Shown: positions 48,874 to 59,106 of the stretch, piece after piece | How positions within the stretch are numbered: the stretch's first letter is position 1 | Layout: each line of letters begins with the position of its first letter | From: Strongyloides papillosus | Taxonomy: Eukaryota; Nematoda; Chromadorea; Rhabditida; Strongyloididae | Reading direction: 5' to 3' | DNA: 64,000 nt | Assembly (NCBI GenBank): GCA_005656395.1 | Contig: SRSI01000062.1 | Coordinates: 1 to 64,000, forward strand | The notes under the pieces: model-generated | Databases searched by the model: none | What the model was told of the DNA's origin: nothing | Seen by the model: only the letters and a program-made list of their open reading frames with translations | Translations under genes and position numbers: made by a program

Positions 48874-51007
48874 ATGTTGGAGAAGTATAAAGTGTTACAA
48901 GGAGATGAAGCACATTTTGAGGGACAAAATTTATTCTTTAATAATAAAAACTATAATATAATGAATGGGAAAGGAATAATAAATAATTCTTTACCTATGG
49001 GTATATCAAAGATTCAGGATTTAGCACTAAATGTATAATTTTTACTTATTTATTTAATTATTATTGTCTTATTTTTTTTATAGATATGGATGGAAACAAA
49101 GAGAGATGAAAATCTGTCAAAAGCATTAAATAATATTACAACAACAATTGAATCACCAAACTCGCTTTCAACATTACTACCTAATATAATTGATAACATA
49201 GATACAATAGACTACACAAATGTTCCGCCATATGATCAAGTTACAGTATTTATTATAGTTTTTATCGGAGCATTGTTCGGTATCATAACAACAGTAGGAA
49301 ATTTGATGGTAATGATTAGTTTCAAGATTGATAAACAACTTCAAACAATATCAAATTATTTTTTATTTTCTCTTGCTGTTGCTGACATAGCAATTGGATT
49401 GATATCAATTCCTTTAATGACATATTATGTTGCTAATAAATTTTGGGGTATTGGATATACAATGTGCCAAGTTTGGTTATGTGTAGATTATGCTATGTCA
49501 AATGCTTCTGTCCTGAATCTCCTTGTTATATCATTTGATAGGTATTTTAGTGTTACAAAACCCCTAACATATAGACCAATGAGAACAACTAGGAAAGCTT
49601 TATTAGTAATAGCATCAACATATCTTTTTTCAGCTATTTTATGGCCACCATGGATTATATCATGGCCATATATTGAAGGTAAATTTACATCAGCACCAGG
49701 TAAATGTGTCGTCCAGTTTTTGGAAACAAATCCTTATGTTACTGTATCAACAGCTGTTGCAGCATTTTATATACCAGTAACAATTTTAATTTTTTTATAT
49801 GCACGGGTTTATATGGAAACTGAGAAGAGGAGAAAAGAATTAGGTAGACTTCAGGGAAATACTAATTGTCATCCGAGCAAAGAGTATCAATCAAATTCAT
49901 CATGTTCACTAAAAGATCGTGCCTACAATAGTTTGAAAAAGAAGAAAATATTAAGTTTTTTAGATAATGATGGGGGAGATAAAAATGATAGTGAAATAAA
50001 AAAAGAAAGTAAATGTTTATGTTTTAAAAATTGTTTTACCAAATCACATAATAAGTTATCAACAGAGTTGTCTGAAACAATTATCTTAAAAGATGATGAC
50101 ACTTCAGTGACAATGTCATTTGCTGGTATAAATACTAATCCTGAAGGTAAACTACCAATAATTGATGGATCTCAGTCATTTCTTGTATCAAGTCCTGTTG
50201 ATGAACCAACAACTATTCTTAATACATATACGGTTTTAATTGAATTAGCTGAAGAGGAAGGTAAGAGACCTTCAGTTAAATTGGGTAATTGTAAAAGAAA
50301 TATTCAATGTGCCAATGGGAATGGAGTACCAACAAAATGTATCCTTCAACGTGTAAAAACAGACTACAATATTCAGAATTCATCAAAAAGTATAGATAAT
50401 GAAGGGAACAAAAGTTTTAAGTCTGATAGAGCTGGTGTTAGATCAGCTCAATCATCAATTAGAAATGAAAAATCTAAAAGTAGTGTGAAATTATCATTTG
50501 GAGCAAAAGAAGGAAGTAGTATGTTACAACATAATTATGATACAGTAAAAGTAATTAATTATTTAATCTTTATGTTTTTAACTTTGAACTATTTTTATAG
50601 AAAAAAGGAGACAAAGAACGTAGGAGAAATGAAAAAAAGCAAGAAAGTAAAGCAGCCAAAACATTATCTGCCATATTATTTACTTTTATCGTAACATGGC
50701 TCCCCTACAACGGTAAGATTTATTTTTTATTCATGCTTAATGTCTAATAATAAATTTTTTAATATGTTCTTATAATTAAATTAATTTAGTTATTGTCGTT
50801 TGGGAGGCATTTTTTCCCAATTCAATACCAGAAATATTTTTTCTAAGTAGTTATATATTATGTTATGTCAATTCAACTGTAAATCCACTATGTTATGCAT
50901 TGTGTAATCCAAGATTTCGGGCAACCTATCTAAGGATAGTAAAATGTAAATGGAAAAGTAACAGGAATAATAGTCTTCAAAGAGGAGCATTCTTTAGGAG
51001 AACATAA
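48874..51007 (+). CDS. gar-3: Muscarinic acetylcholine receptor (gar-3-like)
   Basis: G-protein-coupled acetylcholine receptor of neurons and muscle. Model: join(48874..49032, 49084..50550, 50601..50712, 50790..51007), 651 aa. TM1 starts near residue 115 ([20 protein letters not shown]); TM2 [22 protein letters not shown]3 [20 protein letters not shown], with the amine-binding Asp and [11 protein letters not shown]4-loop [22 protein letters not shown]5 [20 protein letters not shown] followed by [11 protein letters not shown], all typical of A-type invertebrate muscarinic receptors. Loop 3 is long (about 250 residues, polar). TM6 [17 protein letters not shown] is split from TM7 [20 protein letters not shown] by an intron; [16 protein letters not shown] ends the core. 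Without splicing at 50551, the frame runs on wrongly and loses TM6-7. The first 100 residues ([15 protein letters not shown]...) are longer than in most relatives. gar-3 is favoured over gar-1/gar-2 by the TM4-5 match. Confidence 0.9.
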
Positions 51008-51396
51008 TTTATGGTAAGGAAATTTTTTTACTTATTCTTTCGTTCTTTTTTTACAATAAAAGGTTAGAAAATTATAAATAATTCTATTCATAGAAGTTCT
51101 TAATGGAATAACGATTATTATTGGTACTTAATAATGTTTAAATTCTTTTAAACGCACCAAAAAAATACTGTTAAAATTTTTATATAATAATATAATATAT
51201 CTTATAATTTCTTATTTTCTTCATTTTTATAAAAATAATAAATATTGCAATAAATAATTTTTTGATTTTAAAAAAGATAATAAATATTTCTTTTTTTAAT
51301 TGAAAATATAAATCATTTTTTTATATATTGGCTATTACACAACATTTATCAAGATAACTATTTTTAAATAGACACATATTTTTATTTTTTTAAAAT
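51008..51396. other. AT-rich intergenic region
   Basis: A 389-bp spacer between the muscarinic receptor stop and the protease start. Only A/T runs are seen; no regulatory element is recognised. Confidence 0.5.
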
Positions 51397-52293
51397 ATGG
51401 TTAAATTTCCTTTCCTTCTTTTACTTATTTATAGATATTTCTTGATAAATGGTATTCATTATGGTAAGATAATTTCAAGAAGTCTACCAGATAGTACTGT
51501 TATTATAGTTATCAGAAAAAATAATGATGAAGTAGGTTATTGTGGGGGAAATTTATTGTCTAACAAGTTGGTAGTAACAGCAGCTCATTGTGTCAATGAA
51601 ATAAAAAATAGTAAACAAATAAATATTATGAAAGGTTATAAAGATTTCCCTTTATCAATAAATAAACAAGATATTAAGAGGAAGATAAAAATTTTGTGGA
51701 TTGAGATTCATCCATCATATCAAAAATATTCTCTTTCTGCATCTTATGATGTTGCATTAATTGGTATTGATGGTTTTGATGATTGTTGTTCAGAGGATTT
51801 AGAATCTTCAAGTATTGCAGTTTTACCATTTAATTTAAATGATGGAAAAAATATAATTAATAAGCATTTTATTAGTTGTTTTATTATTGGTCGTGGAAAG
51901 ACCGAAAAAGGTTTTTTAGCAAACCAATTAAGAGGAATTATTTATAAGAAACCATTACTTTATAAATATAAAAATATAACAAATTTTATTGGTTATTATG
52001 AAAATTTAACATTAGAGAGTGGAAAATTTGATGAAGGTGATTCTGGAAATGGCCTATATTGTAATAGTAATAATCAAACATATCTAATTGGTATAGCATC
52101 AAGTTGCTTCTATACGAACATGAAAGAAAAAATCATTGACATAAATACATTTGCAATCACTTTCTCAGAAAATATAAAATTATTTTTATTAAATGTAATT
52201 AAAAGAAAAAATTTTATTGATAATATAACTATATTAGGTGAAAAATGCATAAGGAATAATAATCAATGGGTGAAATTTATAATCATATGTTAA
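51397..52293 (+). CDS. Divergent trypsin-like serine protease (S1 family), secreted
   Basis: Chymotrypsin-fold protease with a full triad: His in VVTAAHC, Asp in YDVALIGI, Ser in FDEGDSGNGLYC. Single exon, 298 aa, starting with a hydrophobic signal peptide (MVKFPFLLLLIYRYFLING). Odd points: the IVGG-type activation cleavage site is not recognisable (the region reads GKIISRSLPDSTVIIVIRKN), GDSGGP is GDSGNG, and the region before the Ser (ESGKFDEGDSG) has Phe-Asp-Glu where trypsins have a Cys-rich loop. Several N-glycosylation sequons lie in the C-terminal half (NITN, NLTL, NQTY, NITI). These features resemble rapidly evolving nematode proteases; whether it is active is open. Its stop lies only 6 bp from the stop of the convergent receptor gene. 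Confidence 0.8.
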   Translation: MVKFPFLLLLIYRYFLINGIHYGKIISRSLPDSTVIIVIRKNNDEVGYCGGNLLSNKLVVTAAHCVNEIKNSKQINIMKGYKDFPLSINKQDIKRKIKILWIEIHPSYQKYSLSASYDVALIGIDGFDDCCSEDLESSSIAVLPFNLNDGKNIINKHFISCFIIGRGKTEKGFLANQLRGIIYKKPLLYKYKNITNFIGYYENLTLESGKFDEGDSGNGLYCNSNNQTYLIGIASSCFYTNMKEKIIDINTFAITFSENIKLFLLNVIKRKNFIDNITILGEKCIRNNNQWVKFIIIC

Positions 52294-52299
52294 CATAAA

Positions 52300-53222
52300 T
52301 TATTTCCAGGCTTTTTTATAATTTTCGAAATAAATCTCTCTTTCATTTTGTTTATCACTAGCTTTTGGGACTATAGAATTTTTTTTCCATAAACAAGGAA
52401 ATACTAAGAATAAATATTTATCAAAAATTAATAATGATATTACTGACATAAGTGGTAATTGAATGTTACTCATCTAAATTAGCTTATGTTAATTAATTTT
52501 TAATTCTTTAAACATACAGTATAATAAATTGATTCAACCTCATAAGTAGAATATACATTTTTAAAAACTGTTATTGTAATTGTCCGAGTTATAACATTTC
52601 CCATTAATTGTATAAATAAGGCAATTGTTACTAAAGGTAAAGTTTTTAGAGATATTTCTTTATTTTGTGTAATTTGATATTTTTCTCTTAATTTTGCTCC
52701 CAAAAAACGTTTTCTAAATTTATAATTTAGTAAAAAAATAAGAATAAAAACAATAAATGTTGGTATCAAAATATATAAATGTATATCATTTTTTAATTTT
52801 GTAGACATAATTTTAAATTGTGTTGATAAAAACCATGATAATCCAATAATATTACTTAATAGTGAAAATATCCAACCAAAATGTTTAAAAAGATTATTAG
52901 TATAATATTTGAAAAAAAATGTTGAAATAATTCTTTCTAATGCAATTGCTACAAAAGCAAATATATTGACTCTACTTCCATATGTCTTAATAATGTACCC
53001 AACCAAATAAACTGTACTAGTAGTATGATTTCTCGTTATCAACTCGTTTACTGACATAATCAATGTACCTGTAGATATGGCAAGATACGATAAACCGAGA
53101 TTTCCCCAACTAATTCTTACATTTATGTGAAGTTTACCTTTCGTACATTCCAGAAGAAATATGTAGAAAAAAGATAGGATTGATAAAATAGAAAATAAAG
53201 CCAGTGTTATTTGAAGAATCAT
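52300..53222 (-). CDS. Serpentine receptor-like 7TM protein (Sra/Srab/Srb-like)
   Basis: Putative chemosensory receptor. Model: complement(join(52300..52473, 52518..53222)), 292 aa; intron 52474-52517 (GTATGT...TTTAG) in phase 0. The first exon alone stops just after ESIYYTVCLKN, which would cut off TM7. Splicing replaces this by YYT-MSNIQLPLMSVISLLIF and a tail ending REIYFENYKKAWK, the YFxxYxxxW type of end common in Sra/Srab receptors. Inner features: AIALERIISTFFFKYYTN after TM3 and LREKYQITQNKEISLKTLPL before TM6, both typical of these families. The protein is somewhat short; an extra 5' exon is possible because TTCTTACAG lies directly before the ATG (AC-ATG). Ligand unknown. Confidence 0.75.
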
Positions 53223-54792
53223 GTCTGTAAGAATATTATACTTTTAGTATAATTATGTATAATTTTTATCAAAAAACCTTTGGCACACACCCAATCCTTA
53301 TTAACAAATAAATTAACAATTTATTTCTACCTTAATTATATTTTTAAAATTATTAATTATCTTCATTTAAAAACGCTTAAAAATATAACACTAATCTATT
53401 AATTAATAAATATACCATAAAAGTATAAAGTTAATTATATGATGCTAAATACGTTTTAAAACATTTAGTACACAAAATAGGTAAAAATAATTATACTTCT
53501 TAATATATCCTCATATTTTTTTAGTTAAAATTGCATACCATTTGAAAGTATTTTTATTTTAATTAGTTTTTTCAATTTTGCATGTGCAATTTTTTTAATA
53601 CAATTTTAAACATACCGAAAACACGTTGATATTAAATAAATAAATTTAAACACCTCCACAGTATTACGTACGCAAAAATAACAATTATTTTAAAATAAAA
53701 TAATAATTTTTATTAAGTCAGGTTAATAAATATTTTTTTCACTTGTCTTTATGAATTATTTATCACGAAATTATTATATACTACAATACAAAGTATTTAA
53801 AAATTACGTTACTATAAATTAGCAAAGTTAAACAATTTGTCATTTAACAAAGATAATTATATTTAATTTATATGATGAATATATAGACATTAAAAACTTA
53901 AAATAGTTTTTATTAAAACTTTTTGCTAGTTATTTTAAGAAAAACAATTAGTAATAAAATTAAATGAAACTAATAAAAAATTGAAAAGTTAGCATGTCTA
54001 AATTTATTTTAAGCACGTGAAATCAAACTAGTGAGTCTAAAAATTACTTTATTAATTATGATATTAATTAATGAAAAATTATTAAAAACAGAAATATATC
54101 TGATGTAGGCTGGATTTAATTTCCTAACAAACTATAATTAACAACGTAATTTTTATTAATTACGAGTTATCACGTTAATTCTATATAATTAATATTCACA
54201 AAATTTGTACAAATTCGAAAATTTGTTTTTGATAGAAAAATTTTAGAAATTGGAAAGTATTAGTATCCCAAAAAGTAATAATATACATATCAGATTGTTT
54301 ACATCAAAGATTGGATAGAATCTAATGAATTCAACAGGATTTGTGGATGACAATTTAAAATCATTCCATATTCGATATGATAAATTAAACTTATTTCTCT
54401 GAATTTTGAAAAATTTTACATTAAATTTGATTGGTATCTTGCAAAAGTTATCTATGTTAGTCTTACTTCCATCAAAACATCGTGCTTACATTAAAATATA
54501 AATATTTACAATAGTTTTAACTGATACGTACATTGTGAGTCAATGAGAAGAAATAAATGTGATTTGCGAATCTTATAGATAAGTTGATAAAATGACAAAA
54601 ATTTAAATACTTATTTATATTTTGAGTAAATTATTCAGTTTTTAAATTTTCAGATTATGCCGGAAATGGCTTATAATCTCAACAGTTTACAGTATGCTTT
54701 TATGAGTAAATAACTCATTAGAATTTGTATATAAAGTTGTTGCAATATTCATTAAAAAATAAAAAGAGATATTTAATTAATAAAAACTAAAA
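53223..54792. other. AT-rich intergenic region
   Basis: About 1.6 kb between the receptor start and the 5S rRNA gene. I saw no coding frame, repeat or further RNA gene. It contains the Pol III T-run terminator of the 5S gene at its right end. Confidence 0.5.
54782..54792 (-). terminator. Pol III T-run terminator of the 5S gene
   Basis: On the minus strand the 5S-like sequence is followed directly by TTTT, AG and TTTTT. A run of four or more T is the normal RNA polymerase III stop, and its position suggests the gene is or was functional. Confidence 0.5.
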
Positions 54793-54912
54793 GACTTACG
54801 CCACTAACAGTTCCCAGAACGTCTCCCATCCAAGTACTAAGATAGGTTCGTAACTGATTCACTTCGGAGATCGGACGGGATCATGAGCATTCAATACAAT
54901 ATGAGCGTATAA
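54793..54912 (-). rRNA. 5S ribosomal RNA (single copy or pseudogene)
   Basis: The minus strand reads TACGCTCATATTG...TTGAATGCTCATGATCCCGT, CCGATCTCCGAAGTGAATCA, then TTAGTACTTGGATGGGAGAC and TCTGGGAAC...GGCGTAAGTC, the order and spacing of a eukaryotic 5S rRNA of about 120 nt. The internal C-box region (TTAGTACTTGGATGGGAGAC) and loop A-B (CCCGTCCGATCTCCGAAG) are well kept. The middle (TCAGTTACGAACCTATC) and the terminal stem differ more from other nematodes. A T-run follows the 3' end. Only one copy is seen, without a tandem partner. Ends are set by alignment to recalled 5S sequences, to within a few bases. Confidence 0.72.
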
Positions 54913-54982
54913 CATTTAAATTTATTTATATCATTATTCTTATATATATTTAGTTATAAATTCTACATCATATAGAGTAAAT

Positions 54983-55907
54983 ATATATGGTTGGCCAAAA
55001 GTCACTTCACATTTTGCACAAAATCTTTAATAACTTTTTTTTACATTGCATAACTTCATTTTATTATATCTGTCCAAAAGCTTTACTTGATTTCTACAAC
55101 ATATTAAATGATTGTTCGAAAACGTGTAAGATTAAAGAAAGTTATAATAATTTATGTAAGAGCCATTTTTTTTCTGTATTTTTTCATTAATAAAATAAAA
55201 ATTCATTTGATCAAAAACTATCGTAACTTTTTTAGTTTTTAATATTTTTTACAATATTATGACTATTTGACAACTCAACTTATATTCTATGAAATACTTA
55301 AACCGCTATTGAAAGAAGCCAGTAATAAATAAAATTATAAAACAATAAACATCATGTGTTTCTGTTCACATTAAAAAAGATTGAATATTAATTTTTTAAC
55401 TTTTAAATATTTTATGATATAACGAAGAGCAAAAATTTATGTTATTTTTTAATTGTGACATTTTATAAGTTAAAGTGGTGATTGATATTTATTACCAAAA
55501 TTGTATGTTATTTTTAATTTCTAAACTTATTCTTGTTAATAAATTGTAAAGAAAATTTTAAGAATACAAATTTCTATAACTCTACTTATAATTAACCTTT
55601 ATTATGAATCTTTAGATACCTTAATAAAAAAGAATTTGAAGTATCAAATGACTATAATATTATTGAAAATTAATGTTTATAAAAAAGAGTTCTGTTTAAC
55701 TTTTCAATTAGAATATATTAAAAAATATCATTCACATAAATCACTATGACTGTTTTTTAATTTGAGATCCAAAAAAGATCTTGAAATATGTTGCAGAAAA
55801 AAGGTAAGGCTTTTGAATGAATATAATATCATAAAATTCTGTAACGTAAAAAAAGTTATTAAACATTTTATGCAAACTATGATGTGACTTTTGTCCCACC
55901 CTGTGTA
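54983..55907. mobile_element. Non-autonomous mariner-like element with terminal inverted repeats
   Basis: The left end (from about 54983) reads TATATGGTTGGCCAAAAGTC and goes on to ACTTCACATTTTGCAC. The reverse complement of the right end reads TACACAGGGTGGGACAAAAG and goes on to TCACATCATAGTTTGC. The two ends match imperfectly for about 60 bases (AAAAGTCAC, TTTGCA, AAAAT, TTTAATAACTTTTTTT). Both abut TA, the target of Tc1/mariner elements, and GGTTGGCC-AAAAGT resembles classic mariner ends. The 0.9-kb interior has no transposase frame, so it would depend on an autonomous relative. It lies 70 bp from the 5S gene. Confidence 0.65.
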
Positions 55908-58900
55908 GGCAACGCATTGAAATATGAGTGTAAAAACATATATCCTAAATATTACTATAAAATTTGAATATTATTTTCAATATAGTGTATGATTTTTTCT
56001 TTATCCACGTGTATTGTAAAAATTATTATTTCTAGTTTATTTTAATTATAAACATTTTTTCTTTTACACCAAAAAAGATTAATGAAAAAGGGCTTCAAAA
56101 CTGTTAAAAAATGTATTATAATATGTAGAAAACTTTAACTAAATCTGTAATTAAAAATTTAAACTCGCGACTGTAAGTTTTATTTTGCATTTTAAATAAA
56201 AAACATTACATTTGTAGGGGAAATGAAGATTGAAAAACTGGTTATAACATGAAGGCACTTTTTTCATACAATTATGTAATGAATACTGTTTTTAATTAAA
56301 GTAGAATTGTTGATATTGGCTTAATACATTTAATTGAACTTGTAACAATATCTGATGAAATTGTTCCTCTAGGTATTTTTATTTACTAAATTTTTAACTT
56401 ATATAAAAATTTTATTATTTATAAATTATAATGTTTTGAATGGTTTGACGCAATTCTATTTCGAACATATTATTATGTCCCTTCAGGACATTCAATAGCC
56501 AAGTTAATTGAAGATTATGCACCACATTTATGTTCTTTGCACTACAAAGACACGGAATACAAATATCTAAAAAGAATAAAGACAATTTTCTATGGTATAC
56601 ATAAGGAGAATCCATTGTAAGAGTGTTTGAGGTTAATTTAAAAATGAATAGTCTCTTCATAAAAGTTGAAGTTAATGTAAGAAGTTGTAAAATAGAGGTT
56701 TATTAAAAAAAGAATTCTCGTGCGTGTGTTTGCTAATAAAGATTTTATGTTTGAAAAACATTCACATTTTGAAGTTCTACATCAACTTTTAGTACCGGTA
56801 ATGGATATTATGGCATTGAGAAATAAGCCAATTTAAATCACTAGTTTGTGTTTAAGATTTTTGAGTTTAGTTTTGTTTACGATTGATCTACTTTATTTAA
56901 TTTCTGATCAGATTTATTCAAATATTTCTAAAATTTTGCAAGCAGCAGATAGTAATTTTGGAGGTGGAGGTTCCTTGTCTACATCAACTTATAAAGAAAT
57001 CTTAAATTATTTTTCTTGTGACTTGACTCATTTATCTGCGTGGTTTCGTAAAACAACACAAAAGCATAGGACCTACATTGTATGAGTTAACGTTATGGAG
57101 CAATTTTAGTTAAAGGCATCCTCATTTGAATGGCTCTAATATAAATTTTTTTTTAATATTTTTATGTATTTATTGTATATCTGCATTTAATATATTTATT
57201 GTATATGTGTAATTATTGTATTTATTGTATTTAATAAATTATTTGAACAATTTAGCATGTTAAAAAATTTTTTTAATTAAAAAATTACATCATCTGTAAC
57301 ATTGAATACAACCAACAGTTATAATTTTGCTTTAGTTGAGCATAAAAAAATGTTTTCTGTTTTTTACGTTACTATAGGTTCAACTCTGTCAATTGATTAT
57401 GAAAAATCAATTTTTCATTAATTAGTTCTCTGTTAAACCATTACAACTCAATCGAATAATACGATTGTCTGAAATCTAAGCAAAAAATGAATGCTGAAAA
57501 AAATAAGAAATTCTCAAAATGCTATAAACTACCTCTAAACATTGTTATTTATCATAATCTATTATAAAAATACTCAATTTAGCAAATTAAATGCCTCATT
57601 TATCTATTAAAAGAGGGGAACCCTATTCTTAAATTTAGCCTACAATAGATATGAACGTGGAGAAATTAAAAATGTTTACAAAAGATTTATATTTTTTATA
57701 TTTCTTCTCATAGGTTTCGAGAACATATGCGTAAATATCTTTGATGTCCCATTTTTGAAAGGTAAAGACATAAAAGACTTGGTAGGAATTCTAGAGCTGC
57801 AGCTGTTCTATTGTAATAAGAATCGAAAACATTAAAAAACCAATAAGAACATCCGGGCAGATATCATTTAAGTGATGAAGCTGTTCGATTACAGATCTAT
57901 ATAACAATTCTTCTAAGTAGAAATCATCAGAAGTTTCAAGACATATAGTATTTTTGTAGTTACTTATGTTCCACTAATGATAATTAAATTTGTTAATTTA
58001 CATGATTTATCATCCCTATAAATTTCGTTAGTATCATAAATAGTTTGAGCTAATGTTAAAAAAGTATAGCAAATGATTGTAAAATCCTTTTGGCTGTAAA
58101 AAATTAAAGCTTCCTATTGTATAAATATCGTCTTGGGTATTTAAAAGCTAACGTAAAATACATATTTTTTATTTTAAAAGTTCTATATAGATTCTTCATC
58201 TTCCTAATATTTGATTCTACTATAAAATTACGCTATGGAGAAAATAATACTACTCACCTCACTTATTGTATAGTCCTGACTTAACACTATGTGACTTTTT
58301 TGTTCCTCAAAATCGTTGTTTTCATTTCCAATGGATTTTCTTTGAAGGTAATTGAGTCTAATTGTGTATTTTTAGAACGAAAAACTCTTTTTTAATTATC
58401 ACGGTTACTGTTGAGGTAAATTCCTTACAGACAGTTAAAAAGAAAAACAAATTTATGTTAATTAACTAAATAAAAATAACGTAGTACATCATCAGAAGCT
58501 ACTTACACTAAACTCAAAAAAAGAGCAGGTAAAATAATTTGTTTTGAGTAGATGTTGCATGATTTATAGTATTTTTATCATTTGAAAAAAAGAATGAGAA
58601 ACAAATAAATAATGATAACTTTTTTGAAGTTATTTTTTAATAAAAATATACTCAATTATATATTAATACCTTAAAATATTCATAGTTTTAAATTTTTGAG
58701 CCTATAATTGTTTCAAAAATAATTCTCATTATGAAAATGTGTACAACTTTACGTGAAACTAAATACTAACAATGAATTTCAAAATATCATATAGAAAACA
58801 AGTTGAATCTAATGACAAGAATAATACCATAAAGAATACTATGATAAAAAAATTATTAAAATTTAGTAATACTTTTAAATATTTTAAACATCCTGTATAT

Positions 58901-59106
58901 ATGACAAAAAAAATAACAAAAGAACTTTATTTTTAAGTACATTTCTAAAAATAACTTTAAATATATATTTCTTTAAACCAATATTTCAAATTTTTATACA
59001 GAAATCTTAACTTTTTTTTATTATATCTCTTTTAAAAATTGATTTTCCAAACAATAAAAAGAATAGAATACTAGAAAATAGAAATGTAAATCCTCAGTTT
59101 AAAAAT
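55908..59106. other. Gene-poor region with degraded sequence
   Basis: About 3.2 kb between the mariner-like element and the exportin gene. Base composition is slightly less extreme than in the large gap to the left, and several broken open frames occur (56415-56660 minus, 56846-57085 plus), suggesting old gene or transposon debris. Only one piece, near 58243-58350, is recognisable (mariner transposase). Another fragment at about 57855-57960 (LSDEAVRLQ...) is suggestive but not enough. Confidence 0.45.
58243..58350 (+). mobile_element. Mariner-type transposase relic
   Basis: Plus-strand frame reads SPHLLYSPDLTLCDFFVPQN and then a decayed continuation with a stop. In mariner transposases the C-terminal catalytic Asp region reads PHPPYSPDLxPCDFxLF. 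The match over 16 residues, including the catalytic Asp (CDFF), is clear. Stops and missing flanking motifs show it is dead. It is too far from, and not bounded by, the inverted repeats at 54983-55907. Confidence 0.65.

Noticed and set aside
50551..50695. Read-through C-terminus of the muscarinic receptor without TM6-7
   Set aside because: The spliced frame after 50601 gives perfect TM6 and TM7; the read-through is an artefact of a retained intron.
54987..55190. Open frame just inside the left end of the mariner-like element
   Set aside because: It overlaps the inverted repeat and shows no transposase motif; composition is as expected by chance.
56415..56660. Minus-strand 81-codon frame
   Set aside because: No recognisable family or splice partners; lies in decayed sequence next to transposon remains.
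56846..57085. Plus-strand 79-codon frame with a Gly-rich run and CDLTHLSAWF
   Set aside because: Briefly resembles the 'DLxxLSxW' part of LINE reverse transcriptases, but no other RT motif is nearby, so I could not support it.
57855..57960. Possible mariner C-terminal piece (HLSDEAVRLQ)
   Set aside because: Weakly similar to the end of mariner transposases, but it precedes the YSPDL block in the same orientation and is too short to claim.
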